Source: Marinibaculum sp040216765
GTDB lineage: Bacteria > Pseudomonadota > Alphaproteobacteria > Ferrovibrionales > Ferrovibrionaceae
Reading direction: 5' to 3'
DNA length: 64,000 bases
Assembly (NCBI GenBank): GCA_040216765.1
Contig: JAVJON010000007.1
Location: 558,001 to 622,000, forward strand
A program made the position numbers and the translations under genes. Shown here piece by piece: positions 8,277 to 19,035 of the stretch (positions are counted from its first letter, which is position 1; every line of letters begins with the position of its first letter). The notes beneath the pieces are model-generated. The model saw only the letters and a program-made list of their open reading frames with translations. It was not told the origin of the DNA and made no database searches.

Positions 8277-9476
8277 CTAGAGCCTCCGGTCCGGCAACCA
8301 GCGCCGCAGCCGCACCACGGCCTCGGCAATATCCTCGCCGGTTCCGGCGAAGGAGAAGCGCAGGAAACGGTGCCCGGCCTCCGGGTCGAAATCGATCCCC
8401 GGGGTCGCGGCGATTCCCGTTTCCTCCAGCATCTGGCGGCCGAACGACGCGGAATCGGCGGTCAGGTCCGAGACATCGACATAGAGGTAGAACGCCCCGT
8501 CCGGCGGCGCGAAGCGCCCCATCCCCAGGCCCGGCAGCGCATCCAGCAGGATCTGCCGGTTGCGGGCATAGCGCGCGACATTGGCATCCAGCTCGTCATA
8601 GGCCTCGAAGGCAGCCAGGGCGGCATATTGCGCGATCGCCGGCGGGGAAATGAACAGGTTCTGGGCCAGACGCTCCACCGTGTCGCACAGGTTCTCGGGC
8701 ACCACCATCCAGCCCAGGCGCCAGCCGGTCATGCCGAAATATTTCGAGAAGCTGTTCACCACCACCGCATCGTCGCGCAGGGACAGGATGGTGGGCGCGG
8801 GCCAGGCGTAGCAGATGCCGTGATAGATCTCGTCGACGATCAGGGCGGTGCCCCGCGCGGCACAGGCCTCCGCCAGCGCCTGGAGGTCCGCCGCGCCCAG
8901 CATGCTGCCGGTGGGGTTGGCCGGGTTGGCGACCAGCAGCCCGTCCAGCCGCCCCGCCACCCTGGCCAGGTGCGCCGGGGTCGGCTGGAAGCGGCTCGAC
9001 CCGTCGACGGGCAGCGCCGCCTCGACCATGTCGAGGGCGGCAAGGATGTTGCGATAGGCCGGATAGCCGGGCACCGCGAGGCCGATCCGGGCGTCCCGGT
9101 CGAACAGGGCCAGGAAGGCAAGCAGGAAAGCGCCGGACGATCCGGTTGTGACAACCACCCGCTCCGGCGCCAGGTCGATGCCGTACCACCGGGCATAATG
9201 GCCGGCGATCGCGGCACGCAGCGCCGGTATCCCCAGCGCATCCGTGTAGCCAAGGGTGGCCTGCTGCGCCAGGCGCGCGGCCTCCGCACGGACCGGTGCC
9301 GGCGCACCGGTGCCCGGCTGGCCGGTCTCCAGGTGCAGGATCGAATGGCCGGCGCGCTCCCGCGCATTCGCCGCCTTCAGGACCTCCATCGCCCGGAACG
9401 GGGCAATGGCGGCCCGTCGCGAGGGCCGCAGCACCATGTTTCCCCGGGGCGCCTCGCCCCGGCCGTCGCCGGCCAT
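8277..9476 (-). CDS. Pyridoxal-phosphate-dependent class I/II aminotransferase
   Basis: A 399-residue fold-type I aminotransferase. NPTG at 187-190, VDEIYHG with Asp215, and the Schiff-base lysine Lys245 in SFSKYFGMTGWRLGW are all present. The family moves an amino group between an amino acid and a 2-oxo acid; the aspartate/aromatic/alanine specificity is not readable. Its ATG overlaps the TGA of the gamma-glutamyltransferase-like gene by one base, indicating translational coupling. The first ~15 residues (MAGDGRGEAPRGN) are unusually glycine-rich, so the ATG at residue 14 is a possible alternative start. Confidence 0.88.
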   Translation of the reverse strand: MAGDGRGEAPRGNMVLRPSRRAAIAPFRAMEVLKAANARERAGHSILHLETGQPGTGAPAPVRAEAARLAQQATLGYTDALGIPALRAAIAGHYARWYGIDLAPERVVVTTGSSGAFLLAFLALFDRDARIGLAVPGYPAYRNILAALDMVEAALPVDGSSRFQPTPAHLARVAGRLDGLLVANPANPTGSMLGAADLQALAEACAARGTALIVDEIYHGICYAWPAPTILSLRDDAVVVNSFSKYFGMTGWRLGWMVVPENLCDTVERLAQNLFISPPAIAQYAALAAFEAYDELDANVARYARNRQILLDALPGLGMGRFAPPDGAFYLYVDVSDLTADSASFGRQMLEETGIAATPGIDFDPEAGHRFLRFSFAGTGEDIAEAVVRLRRWLPDRRL

Positions 9477-11074
9477 CAGAAGCCGTGTCCCGCACCGAGC
9501 CCGAAGCCGCGTGGATCATGGACGAAGGCGCATTCCTCGGCATCGTCCACCGGGATGCCGTTCTGGCAATAGGCGACGTTCACCCGGCCGATGCGCTCGG
9601 TCACCACGACCGGCCGCCCGGTAGCATCGATCGCCTGGCGCAGCTTCGGGTCCATGCCATTGGCGGTCGCCGCGGGTTCCACGGCCATGGCGGCACCGCC
9701 CGGTGTGGGCGCGAACCGCGGCGCGGCCATCGCCTGGTCCGCCGTGAGGCTGTCCGTCAAGATCGGCAGCATGGTCTCCAGCAGCACTGCAGGCGCTGCA
9801 CCGGGCAGGCCCGCCGCGGCACCGAATGCCCCCTTTGCGCGCCAGCTTTTCTGGCTTCCCATCACCGCGAGGCTGCTGCCCGAGCGGTCGGGGCCCGCCG
9901 CGCCGGGCATGCTGGGCAGCAGGGTGCCGATGGTCTGGGCATAGAGGCCGCTGCCGAACGGTGCGCCGATCTCCAGGCTGCAGGCGACCGCCTGCCCCCG
10001 CCGGTCGACGACGGCGATGGTGGTGGTGCCGGGCACCCGGGACAGCGCCGCCCCGGGCGGGACGTCGGCCGGCCCGGAGGGCAGGGTCTGCATCAGGGCC
10101 GCGGGCAGCGCCGTCAGGTCGGCGGTATCGTCGAGTATCGCGACCCGCCGGTCGACGGCCGCGTCCCACAAGGCCAGCTGCCGCCCCGTCCCGGCATTGT
10201 CGAAATAGACCTCGAAAGCGTCGAAGGGCCGCGCCCCCGGCACGCCGCTCTCGATGCGATAGCCCCGCATGTCGTCCATGGTGATCCGCCCGCCCAATGC
10301 CGCGACCGCATCGATATAGCTGCGCGCCAGCAGGCCGGAATAGAAATCGCCCGCGCCGGCGCCGCGAATGCGGCTGAGGGAGGAGGCAAGCTCGGGCTGG
10401 GCAAGGGGCGCGCCTTCGTCGAGCAGACGGCCATCCGCGCCGACCGCCAGGGCGGTCCGCGCGACTTCGCTCAGGCGATCGACGATGCCCGGCTCCTGCA
10501 GTACGCGGGAATAGGCGCGCGTGACCCGCTCGCCGAAGCGGGCCACCTGTTCGGCCGGCGACACCAGCTGCGACCAGGGCAGCCGCCCATGGTCGGCATG
10601 CAGCAGCGCCAGGCCGCGCACCAGGCCGGGGACCGGGACCGTGCCGCCGCCAACGGGGGGACGTACCGGAAAATCGAGAAACTTCACCTTCTCGCGTTCG
10701 CCATCGAACACCAGGCAGCGCCCGCCGCCGGCCACCGAGGCGGCCACGGGATAGGTGACGGTAAGCATGAACGCGGCAGCCACCGCGGCATCGGCCGCCG
10801 TGCCGCCGGCGGACAGCATGTTGCGTGCGATCAGGGTCGCCCGCGGCCCCTCTGTCGCCACACCGCCGATGAAGCCGACGACATGGCCGATGGATCCAAG
10901 GGGCGCGCCGGAGCGTTCACCGGTGAGCGCGCCGCAGCCGACCGCCAGCAGACAGGCCGCGCCGGCGGCAAAGCCGCGCAGCGCACCATATATGCCCGGG
11001 TACCGGGCCGGCTTTCGCCGGCCACCCCGCCCGCCGCGGCTTTGTGGCGGTTCTGGCTCATGTTTGAATGCCAT
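9476..11074 (-). CDS. Gamma-glutamyltransferase-like lipoprotein, divergent
   Basis: A 532-residue Ntn-hydrolase-fold protein related to gamma-glutamyltranspeptidase. Landmarks are RNMLSAGGTAADAAVAAAFMLTV, TVPVPGLVRGLALL and GTTTIAVVDRRGQAVACS, in which Thr350 aligns with the catalytic autoprocessing threonine. Two family features are weak: the substrate-binding Arg region reads DFPVRPPVGGG, and the usual PLSSM(S)P block reads GSSLAVMGSQ. The N-terminus has a basic segment, a hydrophobic run and LLAVGC (Cys47), a plausible lipobox. Start MAFKHEPEPP is preferred over an ATG at 11122, which overlaps the divergent protease start. Transfer activity may be altered or lost. Confidence 0.75.
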   Translation of the reverse strand: MAFKHEPEPPQSRGGRGGRRKPARYPGIYGALRGFAAGAACLLAVGCGALTGERSGAPLGSIGHVVGFIGGVATEGPRATLIARNMLSAGGTAADAAVAAAFMLTVTYPVAASVAGGGRCLVFDGEREKVKFLDFPVRPPVGGGTVPVPGLVRGLALLHADHGRLPWSQLVSPAEQVARFGERVTRAYSRVLQEPGIVDRLSEVARTALAVGADGRLLDEGAPLAQPELASSLSRIRGAGAGDFYSGLLARSYIDAVAALGGRITMDDMRGYRIESGVPGARPFDAFEVYFDNAGTGRQLALWDAAVDRRVAILDDTADLTALPAALMQTLPSGPADVPPGAALSRVPGTTTIAVVDRRGQAVACSLEIGAPFGSGLYAQTIGTLLPSMPGAAGPDRSGSSLAVMGSQKSWRAKGAFGAAAGLPGAAPAVLLETMLPILTDSLTADQAMAAPRFAPTPGGAAMAVEPAATANGMDPKLRQAIDATGRPVVVTERIGRVNVAYCQNGIPVDDAEECAFVHDPRGFGLGAGHGF

Positions 11075-11120
11075 GGACAAACCCGGGCTTCCGGGATGTT
11101 CGGCCCGTTGGATACGAATC

Positions 11121-12476
11121 ATGCGTTATGCGGTAAATCTGCTGATGGTCGCCTGCCTGGCCGCCGCCCTCGTGCTGCCGGCTTCGGAGGCAAGGAGTGT
11201 ATCACTCATCCGCGATGCGGAAATAGAGTGGACGATCCGCGACTGGTCGGAGCCGATCTTCCGCGCCGCCGGTTTGCAGCCGGAGGCGATCACCGTGCAC
11301 CTGGTGAACGACCGCAGCCTGAATGCCTTCGTCGCGGCAGGACAGCGGATCTTCATCAATACCGGGCTGCTGCAGAAGGTGCGCACGCCGAACGAACTGA
11401 TCGGCGTCATCGCCCACGAAACCGGCCATATCGCCGGCGGCCATCTGGCACGCTTCCACGATGCGACCAAGAATGCCACGGCCACGTCGATTTTGGGCAT
11501 GGTGCTGGGCGCCGCGGCGATGATCGCCGGTGCGCCGCAGGCTGCCGGTGCCGCCGTGCTGGGCTCGCAACAGATCGCCCAGCGCTCGTTCCTGCAATTC
11601 ACCCGCACGCAGGAAAGCTCCGCCGACCAGGCGGCGGTCTCCTATCTGCAGGCCACCGGGCAGTCGGCCCGGGGGCTGGTGGACTTCCTGGGCGTGCTGG
11701 GCGACCAGGAAGCCCTGCTCTCGAGCCGCCAGGACCCCTATGTCCGCACCCATCCGCTGAGCCGCGAGCGGATCTCCGCGCTGCAGAACCGGGTCGCGCG
11801 GGAAAGCGCGCCCCGCCCCGACAGCGCGGCGGACGAGCTGCGCCTGGAACTGATCCACGCCAAGCTCGACGGTTATCTGGGCAGCCTGACGACGACCCTG
11901 CGGACCTGGCCCGAATCGGATACCAGCGTCCCGGCCCGCTACGCCCGCGCCTTCGCCTATTACCGCGCAGCCGATATCGGCCGGGCCCTGCCCCTGATCG
12001 ACGGCCTGATCGCGGAACAGCCCGACTATCCGTTCTTCTACGAACTGAAGGGGCAGATCCTCCTGGAAAGCGGCAAGGTCGAGGAGTCGATCGAGCCCCT
12101 GCGCAAGTCGGTGCGCCTGGCGCCGCAGGAATCGCTGCTGATGGTAACCTTGGCGCAGAGCCTGCTGGCGACCGAGAACCCGGCCCATTTGGCGGAGGCC
12201 GAGAAGGTCCTGCAGGAGAGCCTGCGGCTCGACCAGGATTCGCCCTCCGCCTGGCGCCAGCTGGCGATCGCCCAGGGCCGCCTGGGCCATCTCGGGCTTT
12301 CCGCGCTCGCCAATGCGGAATATCTGTTCCGCATCGGCGATTACCGGGATGCCTATGGCCAGGCGCAGCGGGCGGCGCGGATGATACCCGCCGGGGCGCC
12401 CGGCCAGTTGCGCGCCACCGATATCGAATCCGAAGCCAAGCGCGCCCTGGACGAACAGCAGGCCCGCAGAAGATAG
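11121..12476 (+). CDS. M48 family metalloprotease with TPR domain (BepA-like)
   Basis: A 451-residue exported zinc protease. A signal peptide (about residues 1-24, ending ...PASEA) precedes the M48 domain. The zinc motif HETGH is at 99-103 and the third ligand is probably Glu165 in RTQESSADQ. The C-terminal 200 residues are TPR-like (DYPFFYELKGQILLESGKVEESIEPL repeats). This architecture matches BepA/YfgC, which degrades or folds outer-membrane proteins such as LptD in the periplasm. It is divergent from the lipoprotein gene on the left and followed by glpK after 29 nt. Confidence 0.92.
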   Translation: MRYAVNLLMVACLAAALVLPASEARSVSLIRDAEIEWTIRDWSEPIFRAAGLQPEAITVHLVNDRSLNAFVAAGQRIFINTGLLQKVRTPNELIGVIAHETGHIAGGHLARFHDATKNATATSILGMVLGAAAMIAGAPQAAGAAVLGSQQIAQRSFLQFTRTQESSADQAAVSYLQATGQSARGLVDFLGVLGDQEALLSSRQDPYVRTHPLSRERISALQNRVARESAPRPDSAADELRLELIHAKLDGYLGSLTTTLRTWPESDTSVPARYARAFAYYRAADIGRALPLIDGLIAEQPDYPFFYELKGQILLESGKVEESIEPLRKSVRLAPQESLLMVTLAQSLLATENPAHLAEAEKVLQESLRLDQDSPSAWRQLAIAQGRLGHLGLSALANAEYLFRIGDYRDAYGQAQRAARMIPAGAPGQLRATDIESEAKRALDEQQARRR

Positions 12477-12505
12477 GCATTCCGACGGCCCGGGCGGGGG
12501 GAAAG

Positions 12506-13996
<1,491 letters not shown>

Positions 13997-14148
13997 GGCC
14001 GGGAAATCGCCACATTCCTCTGGCCATGATCCGCGCCAGGCCGTTCGCGCCGCACATATCGGCGCCCGCACCCGACACAGACACGTGATTTGTCCGCCCC
14101 CTGCCTGCTTCGCAGGATGCGGCACGCCCCAGCATTGAGGAGTTCCCG

Positions 14149-14976
14149 ATGATCGCACAGCCCCGGATCGCCCTGCCCGGCCCCGCATCGCGCCGCGGCG
14201 CACCAAAGCCCCGCCTGGCGGGCCGCATGGCCGGACTCGGCCTGGCCGCCAGCCTTGCCCTGGCGGCCGGTACCGCGCTGGTGCCGACCCCCGCCAGCGC
14301 GGAGATGTCGGCAGCAGAGAAAGCGGAGATGGGACAGTTCGTCCGCGAGTACCTGATGGCGAACCCGGAGGTCCTGGTCGAGGCGCTGGACGTGCTGCAG
14401 CAGCGCGATCAGGCCGCAAAGCAGGATCAGGCGAAAGCCGCCATCGCAATGCACCAGGACAAGTTCAAGGCCGGCCCGACCACCTTCGCCGCCGGGCCGG
14501 AGGATGCCAGCACCACCATGGTGGAGTTCTTCGACTATCGCTGCGGCTATTGCCGACGCGCGCTGCCCACGATCCAGGAGATGCTGGCCGAGGATGACGA
14601 CCTGCGGGTGGTGTTCGTCGAGTTCCCGATCCTGGGCGAGGAAAGCGTCATTGCCTCCCGCGCGGCGATGGCGTCCCTGAAGCAGGACCGGTCGAAGTAC
14701 ATGGACTTCCATAACGCGCTGATGACGACGCGGGGCAATCTTTCCGAGCAGTCGGTGATGGGGATCGCCGGCTCGCTGGGGCTGGATGTCGGGAAGCTCA
14801 AGGCGGACATGGCCTCGCCGGAGATCGAGGCGGCGCTGGCCAGCAATCACGCCATGGCCCAGGCGATCGGCGTGAACGGCACGCCGGCCTTCATCGTCGG
14901 CGATACCCTGGTGCCCGGCGCGGTTCCAAAGGGCCAGCTGCAGGATCTGGTCGCAGAGTCCCGCAAGGGCGGCTGA
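14149..14976 (+). CDS. DsbA/Com1-type thiol:disulfide oxidoreductase
   Basis: A 275-residue exported thioredoxin-fold protein. An extended n-region and hydrophobic stretch end in TPASAEM (cleavage near residue 51). An alpha-helical segment follows (SAAEKAEMGQFVREYLMANPEV), typical of the ScsC/DsbG-like group. The active site is Cys132-Gly-Tyr-Cys135 in FFDYRCGYCRRALP and the cis-proline loop is NGTPAFIVG. It probably introduces or isomerises disulfides in the periplasm. The cysteine-rich exported proteins encoded at 29-30 kb are possible clients (inference). GAGGAG lies upstream of the ATG. Confidence 0.9.
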   Translation: MIAQPRIALPGPASRRGAPKPRLAGRMAGLGLAASLALAAGTALVPTPASAEMSAAEKAEMGQFVREYLMANPEVLVEALDVLQQRDQAAKQDQAKAAIAMHQDKFKAGPTTFAAGPEDASTTMVEFFDYRCGYCRRALPTIQEMLAEDDDLRVVFVEFPILGEESVIASRAAMASLKQDRSKYMDFHNALMTTRGNLSEQSVMGIAGSLGLDVGKLKADMASPEIEAALASNHAMAQAIGVNGTPAFIVGDTLVPGAVPKGQLQDLVAESRKGG

Positions 14977-15015
14977 GCCGCCAGTCCGGATTCCGACCCC
15001 GGCGGCCGCGGCGCC

Positions 15016-15678
15016 TCAGCTGCGGCTGCCGGACTTTGCGGGCAGTTCCTTGGGCGGCGTCAGCAGCGGCGTGCGGGGCTTCTTGGCCTGCCCCTCCTCG
15101 CGCTTCATCTTGCGGTGCATGAACCACAGGCCCAGCGAGAAGAGCAGCAGGAACAGCGCGAGAAACACCAGCATGAAGCTCTTGGCATAGTCGCCGAGCA
15201 GGGCCCCGATCAGGCGGCCGATGACATAGCCGCTGCCGGCAAAGGCGATCGCCCAGACCCCGGCGGCGACAAAGTTCAGGACCAGGAAGCGGCGCCACGG
15301 CACTTCGCTCATCCCCATCGCGAAGGATGCGAAATTGCGCACCCCGTAAATGAAGCGATAGCTGAGGATGAAGCCGGTGTGATAGCGGTGCAGCAGGCCC
15401 AGCGCCCGGTCGGCGCCGCGCTCGATCCGGGGGAAACGCGCGATCAGCCGCGGCCCGTAGCGCCGCCCGATGAAGAAATAGAGTTGGTCGCCGCAGAAAC
15501 TCCCGATCCAGGCGACCGCAATCAGCAGCCAGAGGTTCAGATAGCCCTGCTCCGCCAGGGCGCCGGAGAAGATGACGAAGGTCTCTCCCTCCAGGAACAC
15601 CCAGATGAAGGTCACGACGTAGAACAGCGAACCGTAATCGCTGATCAACTGCGCAAGATCGATACCCCAGACTTCCAC
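15016..15678 (-). CDS. DedA family membrane protein
   Basis: A roughly 220-residue polytopic inner-membrane protein. The DedA signatures are FLEGETFVIFSGALAEQGYLN, GSFCGDQLYFFIGRRYG and SYRFIYGVRNFASFAMGMSEVPWRRF, followed by a basic C-terminal tail. DedA/SNARE-associated proteins act in phospholipid (undecaprenyl or aminophospholipid) translocation and membrane homeostasis. No ATG lies near the conserved start, and the GTG at 15678 (then EVWGIDLAQLISDYG) is the most reasonable initiator. The frame stays open to 15963, but the added residues are low-complexity and overlap the aroQ promoter. Confidence 0.85.
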   Translation of the reverse strand: MEVWGIDLAQLISDYGSLFYVVTFIWVFLEGETFVIFSGALAEQGYLNLWLLIAVAWIGSFCGDQLYFFIGRRYGPRLIARFPRIERGADRALGLLHRYHTGFILSYRFIYGVRNFASFAMGMSEVPWRRFLVLNFVAAGVWAIAFAGSGYVIGRLIGALLGDYAKSFMLVFLALFLLLFSLGLWFMHRKMKREEGQAKKPRTPLLTPPKELPAKSGSRS

Positions 15679-15953
15679 GTACCCGAGCCATTCCGTCGTT
15701 GTGGCGGATCCGTGCGGGCAACGGCCACCGCGCGCCGACCCCCGGCCGGCGGAAGCCCGCCCCGCACGCCGGTCCACCCTAGCAACCGCGAGGTCCGGCG
15801 CCAAAGCGAAAACGTCCGTCGTCCCCGGCCGGGGGCCACGGCGCACCGGCAACGGCTTGCCCGGTTTCCGTCGTGCAGGCCGACAGGCTATAACAGCGCC
15901 CTGCAGGACGGAGCGGGCGGGACCGCCCCGCCTGCCGGGAGGAACGATCGCGC

Positions 15954-16427
15954 ATGGCGGCACTGATCTACGTGCTCAACGGGCCCAACCTGAACCTTCT
16001 CGGTGAGCGCGAACCCGGGATCTATGGCACCGCCACCCTGGCCGATGTCGAGGCGCTGTGCCACAGGACGGCCGGCGACCTTGGCCTGGAGGTCCGGTTC
16101 CACCAGTCGAACCACGAGGGGGTCCTGATCGACCTGCTGCACGAGGCCCATGGCGCGGCCGCCCGCGGGGTGGTGCTGAACGGCGCCGGCCTGACCCATA
16201 CCTCGGTGCCTCTTCTGGACGCCGTCCGCGCGATCTCGGTGCCGGTGATCGAGGTGCATCTCAGCAACATCCATGCGCGCGAACCCTGGCGTCACCACAC
16301 CTTTCCCGGTCAGGGCGCGAAGGGCATCATTGCCGGGCTTGGCCCGATGGGATACGCACTTGCGATACAGGCCCTGGCCGCCACGGCACCCGCCCCGCCC
16401 CGCTCGCCGGACCTGCGCACCGCTTGA
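15954..16427 (+). CDS. aroQ: Type II 3-dehydroquinate dehydratase
   Basis: A 157-residue shikimate-pathway enzyme that converts 3-dehydroquinate to 3-dehydroshikimate. The N-terminal signature IYVLNGPNLNLLGEREPGIYG contains the catalytic Tyr24. FHQSNHEGVLIDLLHEA, the NGAGLTHTSV loop and EVHLSNIHAREPWRHH, with the active-site histidine, are all intact. It heads an aroQ-accB-accC run seen in many alpha- and gammaproteobacteria. The gap to accB is 24 nt. Confidence 0.97.
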   Translation: MAALIYVLNGPNLNLLGEREPGIYGTATLADVEALCHRTAGDLGLEVRFHQSNHEGVLIDLLHEAHGAAARGVVLNGAGLTHTSVPLLDAVRAISVPVIEVHLSNIHAREPWRHHTFPGQGAKGIIAGLGPMGYALAIQALAATAPAPPRSPDLRTA

Positions 16428-16451
16428 GGCGCCGCGAAAGGATTGTCCCAT

Positions 16452-16922
16452 ATGGCAAAGCTCAGCATCGATCCGGTCCTGATCCGCGAGATCGCGGACA
16501 TCCTTCACGAGAAGGACCTGGCGGAGATCGAATGGTCTGAGGAAGGCGTGCAGATGCGCATCGCGCGCAACATGCCTGCCCCGGCCGCACACTACCCGGC
16601 GCCGCCGGCGGCCGCCCTGGCGCCGGCACGCGGCCCCGACAGCGGCGGGCTTGCTCCGGCGGCCGGCGCGGGCGAGCCGGAAAGCCATCCCGGCGCGGTG
16701 AAGTCGCCGATGGTCGGCACCGCCTATATCGCGCCGGAGCCCGGGGCGCCCCCCTATGTGCAGGTCGGCGAGGAGGTCAGCCAGGGCCAGACCCTGCTGA
16801 TCGTGGAGGCGATGAAGACGATGAACCCGATTCCGGCGCCGCGCAGCGGCCGCGTCGTGCAGGTCCTCGTCGGCAACGAGCAGCCGGTCGAGTTCGGCGA
16901 AGTCCTGATGGTCATAGAGTAG
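16452..16922 (+). CDS. accB: Acetyl-CoA carboxylase biotin carboxyl carrier protein
   Basis: A 156-residue BCCP. The N-terminal helix (MAKLSIDPVLIREIADILHEKDLAEIEW) is joined by a Pro/Ala-rich linker (residues ~42-80) to the biotinyl domain, where Lys122 in VEAMKTM carries biotin. KSPMVGTAY and the thumb-like EPGAPPYVQVG segment are present. It shuttles carboxybiotin between AccC and the carboxyltransferase for fatty-acid synthesis. The ATG at 16452 is preferred over the TTG at 16443 because AAAGGA sits 9 nt upstream of it. Confidence 0.96.
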   Translation: MAKLSIDPVLIREIADILHEKDLAEIEWSEEGVQMRIARNMPAPAAHYPAPPAAALAPARGPDSGGLAPAAGAGEPESHPGAVKSPMVGTAYIAPEPGAPPYVQVGEEVSQGQTLLIVEAMKTMNPIPAPRSGRVVQVLVGNEQPVEFGEVLMVIE

Positions 16923-16939
16923 GCCGGGCGGACCGGGCG

Positions 16940-18286
16940 ATGTTCGAGAAAGTCCTGATCGCCAATCGCGGCGAGATCGCCCTGCGGGTGCATCGTGCCT
17001 GCCGCGAGATGGGTATTTCCACGGTCGCGGTGCATTCGACCGCCGACAGCAATGCCATGCATGTCCGCCTCGCGAACGAGAGCGTCTGCATCGGCCCGCC
17101 ATCCCCGACGCACAGCTACCTGAACATCCCCAGCATCATCGCGGCGGCGGAGATCACCGGCGCCGACGCCATACATCCCGGCTATGGCTTCCTGTCGGAA
17201 AATGCGCGCTTCGCCGACATCGTCACCGCCCACGGCATGACCTTCATCGGCCCGTCGGCCGACCATATCCGCATGATGGGCGACAAGATCGCCGCGAAGG
17301 AGGCGATGCGCCGGCTGGGCGTGCCGGTGGTCCCCGGCTCCGACGGGCCGGTCAGCGAGCCCAGGGAAGCCGGCCGCGTGGCGGCGGAGATCGGCTATCC
17401 GGTGCTGATCAAGGCCGCGGCCGGCGGCGGCGGGCGCGGCATGTCGGTGGTCCGGCGGCCGGACGACCTGGCCGCCGCCCTGCAGCGCACCCGGGCCGAG
17501 GCCCGCGCCGCCTTCGGCGATGACAGCGTCTATCTGGAGAAATACCTGGACCGCCCGCGCCATATCGAGATCCAGGTTATTGCCGATTCCCATGGCACCT
17601 CCCTGCACCTGGGAGAGCGCGACTGCAGCCTGCAGCGGCGCCACCAGAAGGTGCTGGAGGAATCCCCCTCCCCCGCCTTGAACGCCTCGGAGCGCGCGCG
17701 CATCGGCGGCGTGGTCCGCGACGCCATCGCCGAGCTCGGCTATCTCGGTGTCGGCACCGTGGAGTTCCTGTACGAGAACGGCGAGTTCTTCTTCATCGAG
17801 ATGAACACCCGCCTGCAGGTCGAGCATCCGGTTACCGAGATGGTCACCGGTCTCGACCTGGTCCGCGAGCAGCTGCGCATCGCGACCGGCGACAGCCTGG
17901 GGCTGCGGCAGGAAGATGTCCGCATCACCGGCCATGCGATCGAGTGCCGGATCAATGCCGTGGACCCGCAGACCTTCCGCCCGACCCCGGGGCTGGTGTC
18001 CAGCTACCACCAGCCCGGCGGCCCGGGGGTGCGCGTCGATTCCGCGCTTTACTCCGGGTACCGCGTGCCGCCGAACTACGACAGCCTGATCGCCAAGCTG
18101 ATCGTGCACGGGCAGAGCCGCAACGAATGCCTGATGCGCCTGAAGCGGGCGCTCGAGGAGTTCGTGATCCACGACCTGAAGAACACCATCCCGCTGCACC
18201 AGCTGCTGCTGGAATCGCAGGATTTCATCGACGGTGCCTATGACATCCACTGGCTGGAGGCCTTCATGGCCGACCGGGACGCGTGA
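16940..18286 (+). CDS. accC: Acetyl-CoA carboxylase biotin carboxylase subunit
   Basis: A 448-residue ATP-grasp enzyme that carboxylates BCCP biotin. The start FEKVLIANRGEIALRVHRACRE, the glycine-rich loop KAAAGGGGRGMSVV, ERDCSLQRRHQKVLEESP and FIEMNTRLQVEHPVTEMVTG are canonical. The length matches E. coli AccC (449). It lies 17 nt downstream of accB and is presumably co-transcribed with it. The carboxyltransferase genes accA and accD are not in this window. Confidence 0.98.
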   Translation: MFEKVLIANRGEIALRVHRACREMGISTVAVHSTADSNAMHVRLANESVCIGPPSPTHSYLNIPSIIAAAEITGADAIHPGYGFLSENARFADIVTAHGMTFIGPSADHIRMMGDKIAAKEAMRRLGVPVVPGSDGPVSEPREAGRVAAEIGYPVLIKAAAGGGGRGMSVVRRPDDLAAALQRTRAEARAAFGDDSVYLEKYLDRPRHIEIQVIADSHGTSLHLGERDCSLQRRHQKVLEESPSPALNASERARIGGVVRDAIAELGYLGVGTVEFLYENGEFFFIEMNTRLQVEHPVTEMVTGLDLVREQLRIATGDSLGLRQEDVRITGHAIECRINAVDPQTFRPTPGLVSSYHQPGGPGVRVDSALYSGYRVPPNYDSLIAKLIVHGQSRNECLMRLKRALEEFVIHDLKNTIPLHQLLLESQDFIDGAYDIHWLEAFMADRDA

Positions 18287-18384
18287 TCGCCCGGCCCCCG
18301 GTTCGGCCTCCGACCGGTAGCGTTATCCAGGTGCCGGGCGGGCCGGCGCCTGACCTCCTGGCCCCCTGACAGATTCCTGGCGGC

Positions 18385-19035
18385 ATGGTCCGGATCACAC
18401 CGGAAATCGTACTTCAGGCCTACGCCCACGGGCTGTTCCCGATGGCGGAGGACCGCGACGACCCGGAACTCTTCTGGGTCGATCCGGAGCATCGCGGGAT
18501 CCTGCCGCTGGACGCCTTCCACGTGCCGCGCCGCCTGGCGCGAAGCGTGCGCGGCGGGCGCTACCATGTCACCTGCGATCGCGATTTCGGCGCCGTGATC
18601 GACGCCTGCGCGGCGGCCACGCCGGCGCGCCCGCGCACCTGGATCAATACCGAGATCCGCCGGCTCTATGCCGCCCTGCACGAGGCCGGCCATGTGCACA
18701 GCGTCGAGACCTGGGAGGAGGACCGGCTGGTCGGCGGCCTGTATGGCGTCAGCCTGGGCGGTGCCTTCTTCGGCGAAACGATGTTTTCCCGCGCCCGCGA
18801 CGCCAGCAAGATCGCGCTGGTGCACCTCGTCGCCCGCCTGCGCGCCGGGGGATACCGCCTGCTGGACGCGCAGTTCACCACCGACCATCTGACCCAGTTC
18901 GGCGCGCTGGAGGTGCCTCGGTTCCGCTACCGCAGGATGCTGGCGGAAGCGCTCAATGCGGATGCGGACTTTCACCGCCTGCCCGACACCCTGAGCGGCG
19001 CAGAGGCCTTGTCGCTCCTGCCCGATTCGGGGTGA
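18385..19035 (+). CDS. aat: Leucyl/phenylalanyl-tRNA--protein transferase
   Basis: A 216-residue Aat of the N-degron pathway. It transfers Leu or Phe from tRNA to proteins with N-terminal Arg/Lys, marking them for ClpS/ClpAP. The motifs LQAYAHGLFPMAE, FWVDPEHRGILPLD, THRTW-like RPRTWINTEI, GGLYGVSLGGAFFGETMFSR and LDAQFTTDHLTQFGA are intact. It follows accC after 98 nt and precedes a repeat-rich gene-free stretch. Confidence 0.97.
   Translation: MVRITPEIVLQAYAHGLFPMAEDRDDPELFWVDPEHRGILPLDAFHVPRRLARSVRGGRYHVTCDRDFGAVIDACAAATPARPRTWINTEIRRLYAALHEAGHVHSVETWEEDRLVGGLYGVSLGGAFFGETMFSRARDASKIALVHLVARLRAGGYRLLDAQFTTDHLTQFGALEVPRFRYRRMLAEALNADADFHRLPDTLSGAEALSLLPDSG

Noticed and set aside
11075..11122. 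Upstream ATG (MIRIQRAEH) for the gamma-glutamyltransferase-like gene
   Set aside because: It would overlap the divergent M48 start codon and leave no promoter space. The ATG at 11074 gives a better basic n-region and lipobox spacing.
15679..15963. N-terminal extension of the DedA protein to an ATG at 15963
   Set aside because: The added ~95 residues are low-complexity Pro/Arg/Gly and would overlap the divergent aroQ start. The conserved protein begins near the GTG at 15678.
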